Assembly (NCBI GenBank): GCA_030830725.1
Contig: JAURMN010000159.1
Coordinates: 1-11,663 of the forward strand
From: Balneolales bacterium
Lineage (GTDB): Bacteria; Bacteroidota; Rhodothermia; Balneolales; Balneolaceae
DNA length: 11,663 bases
Direction of reading: 5' to 3'
Of this stretch, positions 7,558 to 11,663 are shown in pieces. The translations under genes were made by a program, and so were the position numbers. The first letter of the stretch is position 1. Each line of letters starts with the position of its first letter. Below the pieces are notes generated by a model. It was not told the origin of the DNA. It saw only the letters and a program-made list of their open reading frames with translations, and ran no database searches.

Positions 7558-8508
7558 TTATTCAGGTTTTTCTCCGCTGATTTGCTCGAGCATAAGCTCC
7601 ATACGAGCAATTTCAGTGCGTTGATCGACTTGAATATCCGATGCAATTTTATAGGCGGCATCATCCCATCCGGCGCCGTCGGAATCAAATAGTTCCGTTA
7701 CCATAATCACCGCGCCGTTATGATGTTGAATCATATACGTTAAAAATAGTCGGTCAAACTCAATGCCACGAGCCTCGCTGAGCTCTTTCATTTGATCTAG
7801 CGTGAGCATGCCTACCATAGTCGAGTGGTCCATCCTATCATGACCCTCGTGGCCGGCCATATCGTGCCTTGACCTGTCTGATTCTGAATCATGGCCCATC
7901 TCATCGTGATTTTCATCTGCATGATGCGCCTCGTGGTCCATGTCATGATCCTCACTATGATCCATATGGTCAGCGCCGTGATCCATCTCCTCATGGTTTT
8001 CACCTTCAAGTCCCATAGTTGAATGATTCACACCCTGATGGCCTGACATATCTACGTCCACCCCGTGTCCTGCTTCTGGATAAGTCATGGTAATGACCAA
8101 TTCTAGCCCGTCCACTTCTACGGCAGGGTAAGGTTGTTTACGATCACTCAACCAGGTCTGCATCAAACGAATTTCATCTTTCTGAGCATTAATGATTCGA
8201 GAAGACAGCGTCAACACCTGTGGTCCGGCTCCGTTTTTTGTGGCTAGATCCGACATGATCAAGGCCTGTGCGTGATGGGGAATCATCATGGTCATGAAGC
8301 GGACCTCATCCTCTGAAAAATTCATTTTCGCACTATCTAAACGCGCCCAGTACAGGGCTTCAAGAGACTCCTTACCGAGTGTATAGCTATTTTCTTTTGT
8401 AGTGAAAGATGAATGTCCCGCGTGTTGGGTATGTTGGGCCATTGTGTCCGGCACCAAAACGGCTAGACTAAAGAGGGAGAATCCGAGGATAGACATATAG
8501 GGCTTCAT
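7558..8508 (-). CDS. Exported two-copy DUF305 protein with His/Met-rich insertion
   Basis: A 316-residue protein with an N-terminal signal peptide (hydrophobic 6-20, likely cut after VPDTMA, residue 24). DUF305 occurs as two copies. Copy one has FMTMMIPHHAQALIM (71-85) and QKDEIRLMQTWL (109-120). Copy two has FLTYMIQHHNGAVIM (255-269) and DQRTEIARMELML (295-307). The paired HH and the Q-x-x-EI-x-x-M pattern are the family's candidate metal ligands. Between the copies, residues 157-231 hold 16 His and 8 Met among many Asp/Glu, far longer than the short linker expected from family members I know. DUF305 genes often occur with copper-resistance genes, so periplasmic copper or other metal binding is likely but not proven. 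The start is preceded by TTTTTCCCT, with no Shine-Dalgarno. A strong promoter lies about 120 bases upstream. Confidence 0.9.
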   Translation of the reverse strand: MKPYMSILGFSLFSLAVLVPDTMAQHTQHAGHSSFTTKENSYTLGKESLEALYWARLDSAKMNFSEDEVRFMTMMIPHHAQALIMSDLATKNGAGPQVLTLSSRIINAQKDEIRLMQTWLSDRKQPYPAVEVDGLELVITMTYPEAGHGVDVDMSGHQGVNHSTMGLEGENHEEMDHGADHMDHSEDHDMDHEAHHADENHDEMGHDSESDRSRHDMAGHEGHDRMDHSTMVGMLTLDQMKELSEARGIEFDRLFLTYMIQHHNGAVIMVTELFDSDGAGWDDAAYKIASDIQVDQRTEIARMELMLEQISGEKPE

Positions 8509-8603
8509 AGGGAAAAACTTGGATTGACAGACGAATTCAATGGTTACTTAGCAGTAGACACCCGAAACAATTCAAAAATGACACTAGACTATTGTGCTGA
8601 TAA

Positions 8604-8662
8604 AATCACGGTTACACGGCCCATCATTATACTTTCTAATTTTAAAAAAGACAACCGTCATT
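8604..8662. repeat. Inverted repeat framing the promoter, candidate operator pair
   Basis: AATCACGGTT at 8604-8613 and AACCGTCATT at 8653-8662 are inverted copies (nine of ten bases match), centred 49 bases apart. One arm overlaps the -35 box; the other lies at about +6 to +15 of the predicted start. This could bind a dimeric or looping regulator. The regulator is not in the window, and chance cannot be excluded for two 10-base arms. Confidence 0.35.
8626..8654 (-). promoter_or_regulatory. Sigma-70-type promoter of the DUF305-LVIVD operon
   Basis: On the - strand TTGTCT (8654-8649) and TATAAT (8631-8626) are separated by exactly 17 bases (AT-rich). The -10 box is perfect and the -35 box matches TTGACA at four of six positions. 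Transcription would start near 8619, giving a leader of about 110 bases before the DUF305 ATG at 8508. It lies in the 160-base gap after the PRODH-like gene, so the operon need not depend on the genes upstream. Confidence 0.75.
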
Positions 8663-8668
8663 CGATAG

Positions 8669-9634
8669 CTATTTGACTTCCCAGGCGCGTTTTTTAGGGA
8701 GTAGATAATCCGATGCCATCCAGAAGGCCAATCGAGGGCGGGTTACGGAGAAGCGAATATTATAAGGAAGAGCAGGAGAACCATATGCGATATAAATGGA
8801 CAAGGGTATATTGAACTCTTGGGCTACGTTTTCACCGTTGATCGGCAGGCTAAAAAACTGCTCAATATCGTGGTGAATTGCCTGCTTCTGAAGGGTTTTT
8901 AAGACCTGTTTTAAGTAAACAAGATCATGAGAGGCCACTGAAAACAGGGAAGCATGCCTCGAAGGACTACTCGCGAGTGGCGGTGTAAAGGAGAGCAGAC
9001 GCTTCGCATTTTCTAATGGATCCACAGGGTGAGAAGCATCCTCCCATTGCCCTTTTACAAGGCGAACCGCGAGTCCTAACTCTGCGGCACGTTGAATATC
9101 ATCACGACTCCTTCTCCAGCGAGTGGGAATGGTAACCCCCAAAAGATTAGCAATAGAGGGACTCTCACCGTTATTTCGTACTCTATTCGAAGAAAGAACC
9201 TCCAAAATTCGAAACGTTTGTGGCGCACGTTCAGGAGCAAGCGAATCCACATGCAACCGGACTCCCCTTGCAATCGCTTGTTCAAAAAGATCCTGAATAG
9301 CAACTGAATCAAAGCCAAGCGCGTTTAACTTTATGGATAATACGGGAACGGAGCGTCCTGTCCGTGCCCCGTCCTGCCGATTCTCACCAGCAGGCGATTC
9401 ATTGGGCGATCTTACCCCATCCTTTCGAACCAAATCCAGCAGACTCAAACAGGCCAAGCACTCCCTCATCATATCCTGAACAGTAAATTCCTTCGGTGCC
9501 CAGGGCGAGAGAATAAGGCCATAACCTTTTTCAGAGACCCAGTTCACAACCGGCAGAGTATCCCGCAAGGATGAACCGGCGATATGCCGCTTAGAAACCG
9601 TTTCTACAATCGAATTACGAGTCTCTCGCAACAT
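8669..9634 (-). CDS. Divergent proline-dehydrogenase-fold protein, catalytic residues altered
   Basis: A 321-residue protein following the PRODH (FAD-dependent TIM barrel) layout: an early RHIAGSSL (16-23), LSIKLNALGF (99-108), RLHVDSL (126-132), a diagnostic VRLVKGQWED (190-199) and VASHDLVYL (233-241), and a late YIAYG (281-285). In E. coli PutA terms the Lys of IKL (K102), the Asp of HVD (D130) and the Arg of RLVKG (R191) are kept. The late R-R-x-x-E motif is NIRFSVT, so the second Arg is Phe and the Glu is Thr, and the FAD-contacting Gln of QAY is apparently Pro. Normal proline oxidation is therefore doubtful. An earlier ATG at 9682 exists, but the ATG at 9634, two bases after the stop of the CelD-type gene, matches the domain start and a coupled-translation layout. 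The true activity is unknown. Confidence 0.7.
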   Translation of the reverse strand: MLRETRNSIVETVSKRHIAGSSLRDTLPVVNWVSEKGYGLILSPWAPKEFTVQDMMRECLACLSLLDLVRKDGVRSPNESPAGENRQDGARTGRSVPVLSIKLNALGFDSVAIQDLFEQAIARGVRLHVDSLAPERAPQTFRILEVLSSNRVRNNGESPSIANLLGVTIPTRWRRSRDDIQRAAELGLAVRLVKGQWEDASHPVDPLENAKRLLSFTPPLASSPSRHASLFSVASHDLVYLKQVLKTLQKQAIHHDIEQFFSLPINGENVAQEFNIPLSIYIAYGSPALPYNIRFSVTRPRLAFWMASDYLLPKKRAWEVK

Positions 9635-9636
9635 GG

Positions 9637-10752
9637 CTACCGATGCAGAATTTCGGCTGCAATATGCGATCCATTGTGCCATAATTGTCTGGCAAGATCT
9701 CGTGCGCGCCCCACTTTACCTATCCATGTTTTCGGGTACATCCAGAGCGTAAGCCTGTAATCAATGGCATTGGCCCATATGTGGAGCCAGCGTTCATTAC
9801 TCCCAAGGAACTCACAGCTAGTGTGTCCGCTCAAAAAGCTGAATTTGACCACCTCGTTCATCAACAAAATTCCAGGTGAGCAGAATTGCCATCCTTCTCG
9901 ATGTCCAATTTTGTAGATCCACAGACGATTTGCATAGACTTCGGTAAACTGACCGGCAACGCGCTTATCTCCTGATTTCAAGAAAAAGAATAGAAATTCA
10001 CCCTCTTCATGTCTTTTTTTTCCATAGGTTCGAAAAAAATGATGTGTCGTGGTATGATACAGAACAGCGGTTCGAGTGCGCCCCTTCCAACTTTCGGCCT
10101 CAATTTCGATGAAATCTAGAAGAAGTGAATCAAATGTTTCGGGAGTTGCAGGCACGATTTCGAGCGTCAACGGGAGTCTATTATGCTGAACCGCTTTTTT
10201 ATGTAATCTGCGAAAACTGGATCGACGACTTGATGAGAGGTGTTGAGACTCAAATTCGTCCCAATTCCCTTGCATTTCCACTTTGGGAATTTTCTCGATC
10301 TGTTGATAAATCCGGTAGGACTCTTTGTCAGCAAGTTCAAGTAGTTGCGTTGATTCGGGACCTTCAAGAGGTAAACCCTTGAAAAAAAGGCTCTGATTTG
10401 ACTCAAAAATTGAATTTAGAAGGGACTGAAAAGCGGGTAAGGAGCTATACAAAAACCCGCCTGGTTCGCACAATATTGAACTTCCAATTAATTCGGAAAG
10501 CGTAGGAAATGAAGCCTTTTTACCTAGCGGGGCAATGGCTGTAACCTTTCCCTCGTCTTCTACAAAATGGATTTCGATCTCATCTGGATGTGAAAATGAT
10601 TCGGCAGCAGCAGAAAACCACTCGAACGTTAATAGAGGCGTGTTAAACCTATGTTCAAGCTCTCGCCAGGAGTTTTTCAATCCCGGCAATTGTTCGATGT
10701 GAGTGAGCACTCCGCTTTTCATAGTTAAACGACTCTTTTTATCCATTAACAT
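9637..10752 (-). CDS. CelD/BioF2-type GNAT acetyltransferase-like protein
   Basis: A 371-residue protein of the double-GNAT type (Acetyltransf_6, CelD/BioF2-like; FemAB-related fold), found with exopolysaccharide and cell-envelope gene sets and presumed to acylate sugars or amino compounds in the cytoplasm. The first half (about 15-155) contains TFEWFSAAAESF (42-53), typical of the family. The second half holds SSRRSSFRRLHKK (174-186), IEIEAESWKG (215-224), AGQFTEVYANRLWIYKIG (266-283) and SPGILLMNEVVKFSF (292-306), the core acetyl-CoA-fold segment. The ATG at 10752 has no Shine-Dalgarno; in-frame ATGs at 10746 and 10722 are alternatives. The stop TAG lies two bases before the ATG of the PRODH-like gene, so both are probably translated together. 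Its upstream gap is shared with the divergent alkD gene. Confidence 0.78.
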   Translation of the reverse strand: MLMDKKSRLTMKSGVLTHIEQLPGLKNSWRELEHRFNTPLLTFEWFSAAAESFSHPDEIEIHFVEDEGKVTAIAPLGKKASFPTLSELIGSSILCEPGGFLYSSLPAFQSLLNSIFESNQSLFFKGLPLEGPESTQLLELADKESYRIYQQIEKIPKVEMQGNWDEFESQHLSSSRRSSFRRLHKKAVQHNRLPLTLEIVPATPETFDSLLLDFIEIEAESWKGRTRTAVLYHTTTHHFFRTYGKKRHEEGEFLFFFLKSGDKRVAGQFTEVYANRLWIYKIGHREGWQFCSPGILLMNEVVKFSFLSGHTSCEFLGSNERWLHIWANAIDYRLTLWMYPKTWIGKVGRARDLARQLWHNGSHIAAEILHR

Positions 10753-10814
10753 GAAATGCGTAACATAGACCCGTAAAGTACTTCGACTCGTAAGGGAAAT
10801 CCTGAATTACAGAT

Positions 10815-10820
10815 GAGGGG
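10815..10820 (+). promoter_or_regulatory. Ribosome binding site deciding the alkD start
   Basis: GAGGGG lies ten bases before the ATG at 10831, while the earlier in-frame ATG at 10813 has no Shine-Dalgarno and would place this motif inside the coding region. The later start is therefore preferred. The divergent gap 10753-10830 must also hold promoters for both directions, but no convincing -35/-10 pair was recognised there. Confidence 0.6.
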
Positions 10821-10830
10821 AAATAAATCC

Positions 10831-11547
10831 ATGATCGATTCATTCCTTCTTGAACAGGCAAAACAGGCGCTACACTCCCATGCCAATCCGGAGGATGCAC
10901 TTTTTCTGCAACGTTTTTTCAAAACCGGACCGGGCGAATATGCTGAGGGGGATATTTTTATCGGAGTAAGAGTGCCGATGACTCGGAAAATCGCCCGGCA
11001 GTTCAAGGACCTTCCTTTGGATCTAACTGTGAAACTTCTCCGCTCCTCTGTACATGAGGAACGATTGTTGGCATTAGTAATTCTCACGGAACGGATGAAG
11101 AAAAAAGAATCTGAGGCGGACAAAAAAGAGATTTATAAGCTCTACTTGAGCCACACCGAGTGGATCAATAATTGGGATTTGGTAGACGTCACGGCTGAAC
11201 ATGTGGTGGGTCGCTACCTCTATGATAAACCTCGTCAACCTCTTTATAACCTAGCCGCGTCTAAAGATCTTTGGGAAAGACGTATCTCCATCATCTCTAC
11301 ATTCTATTTTATTCGAAAAGGAGATTTTGAGGATACGCTTCGCCTAGCTGAACTCCATCTCGAAGATTCTCATGATCTGATGCACAAAGCGGTTGGATGG
11401 ATGCTTAGAGAAGTAGGAAAGCGAGATCAACCCACTGAGGAAGATTTTTTGCGTAAGCACTACCGGGTCATGCCTCGAACCATGCTTCGATACGCCATCG
11501 AACGATTCCCGGAAGAATTGCGGCAGGGATATTCAAGAAACCGCTGA
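10831..11547 (+). CDS. alkD: DNA alkylation repair enzyme AlkD
   Basis: A 238-residue protein of the AlkD family, helical HEAT-like-repeat DNA glycosylases that release N3- and N7-alkylated bases (for example 3-methyladenine and 7-methylguanine). Family marks: GVRVPMTRKIAR (45-56) near the N-terminus; INNWDLVDVTAEHVVG (112-127), with W115 and D119 matching the conserved catalytic-cleft Trp and Asp of Bacillus AlkD; LWERRISIIST (148-158) with the conserved Arg pair; and HKAVGWMLREVGKRD (185-199) with W190. The length is normal and every cleft residue expected is present, so it should be active. It is transcribed divergently from the CelD-type gene and appears to be a single-gene unit. The start follows the GAGGGG motif; 10813 is an alternative six codons earlier. 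Confidence 0.93.
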   Translation: MIDSFLLEQAKQALHSHANPEDALFLQRFFKTGPGEYAEGDIFIGVRVPMTRKIARQFKDLPLDLTVKLLRSSVHEERLLALVILTERMKKKESEADKKEIYKLYLSHTEWINNWDLVDVTAEHVVGRYLYDKPRQPLYNLAASKDLWERRISIISTFYFIRKGDFEDTLRLAELHLEDSHDLMHKAVGWMLREVGKRDQPTEEDFLRKHYRVMPRTMLRYAIERFPEELRQGYSRNR

Positions 11548-11555
11548 ATTGCGCA

Positions 11556-11661
11556 CAGGTTTGATATTGACACTTCTGCCCGCGCAGTAATGAAGCAATT
11601 CAAGATAAATCGAACCTGCGGTAATTTATTGCTTCCAGCAGATGATCAGTGCTGATCTGCT
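11556..11661. other. Cluster of inverted repeats downstream of alkD
   Basis: The 116 bases after alkD hold no gene but several pairings: CAGGTTTGAT (11556-11565) with ATCGAACCTG (11609-11618, one G-T pair); GAAGCAAT (11592-11599) with ATTGCTTC (11628-11635), which interlocks with the first; CTGC/GCAG at 11576-11587; and AGCAGAT...ATCTGCT (11637-11661) with a three-base bulge. The last could be a terminator stem, but the window ends before any T run would show. A small RNA, an mRNA 3' structure or chance are all possible. Confidence 0.35.
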
Positions 11662-11663
11662 CC

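Noticed and set aside
7812..8040. Repeated CATGG/ATGATC-like words suggesting a DNA repeat array
   Set aside because: They are explained by codons for His, Asp and Met in the rich linker of the DUF305 protein; there are no constant repeats with spacers, so it is not CRISPR.
8642..8668. Possible terminator of the PRODH-like gene (GAC-GGTT-GTC then T run on the - strand)
   Set aside because: The stem is only 3 bp; the T run is better explained as part of the promoter spacer.
10746..11123. A 125-codon open frame on the - strand opposite the start of alkD
   Set aside because: It is the antisense of a well-conserved AlkD reading frame; its Ser/Arg/Cys-rich translation resembles no family.
11567..11594. 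TTGACA followed by a possible -10 downstream of alkD
   Set aside because: The -35 is perfect, but no acceptable -10 (best TAATGA at 15 bases) follows at a proper distance.

Overview
The window reads as a stretch of bacterial chromosome with moderate GC content. It is almost fully coding, with nine genes complete or nearly so plus one gene cut at the left edge. No rRNA, tRNA, CRISPR array or transposase was seen, and no gene-free stretch exceeds about 160 bases. Several genes start without any Shine-Dalgarno (amidase, LVIVD lipoprotein, DUF305 protein), while others have clear ones (both symporter subunits, AlkD). That mix, together with the large LVIVD-repeat lipoprotein beside a two-copy DUF305 protein and the amidase subtype, suggests a member of the Rhodothermota/Balneolota/Bacteroidota-Gemmatimonadota side of bacterial diversity, probably aquatic. 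The placement is an inference with low to moderate confidence.

Left part, + strand (1-5377): the 3' part of a PurD-like ATP-grasp ligase is followed, with a 16-base overlap, by a GNAT acetyltransferase. Next is an amidase-signature hydrolase with an N-terminal export or anchor signal. Then comes a two-gene unit for a sodium/solute symporter: a DUF4212 small subunit and a VC_2705-type large subunit, joined by an ATGA overlap. A strong intrinsic terminator and a second hairpin (5375-5467) separate this from convergent genes on the - strand.

Middle and right part, - strand (10752 down to 5494): a CelD/BioF2-type GNAT protein is followed two bases later by a divergent proline-dehydrogenase-fold protein that lacks several catalytic residues of true PRODH. 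Downstream, a consensus-like promoter (-35 TTGTCT, 17-base spacer, -10 TATAAT) drives a probable operon of an exported DUF305 protein and a large LVIVD-repeat lipoprotein. The DUF305 protein carries a His/Met/Asp-rich insertion between its two repeat halves. This operon ends at the strong terminator. Both products are predicted outside the cytoplasm and look suited to metal (perhaps copper) handling.

Right end, + strand (10831-11547): an AlkD-type DNA alkylation repair glycosylase is transcribed divergently from the CelD-type gene. Its 3' flank contains several interlocking inverted repeats.

The points most worth a second look are the degenerate PRODH-like protein coupled to a CelD-type GNAT, the metal-rich insertion in the DUF305 protein with its promoter framed by an inverted repeat, and an abrupt codon-usage change inside the amidase gene.
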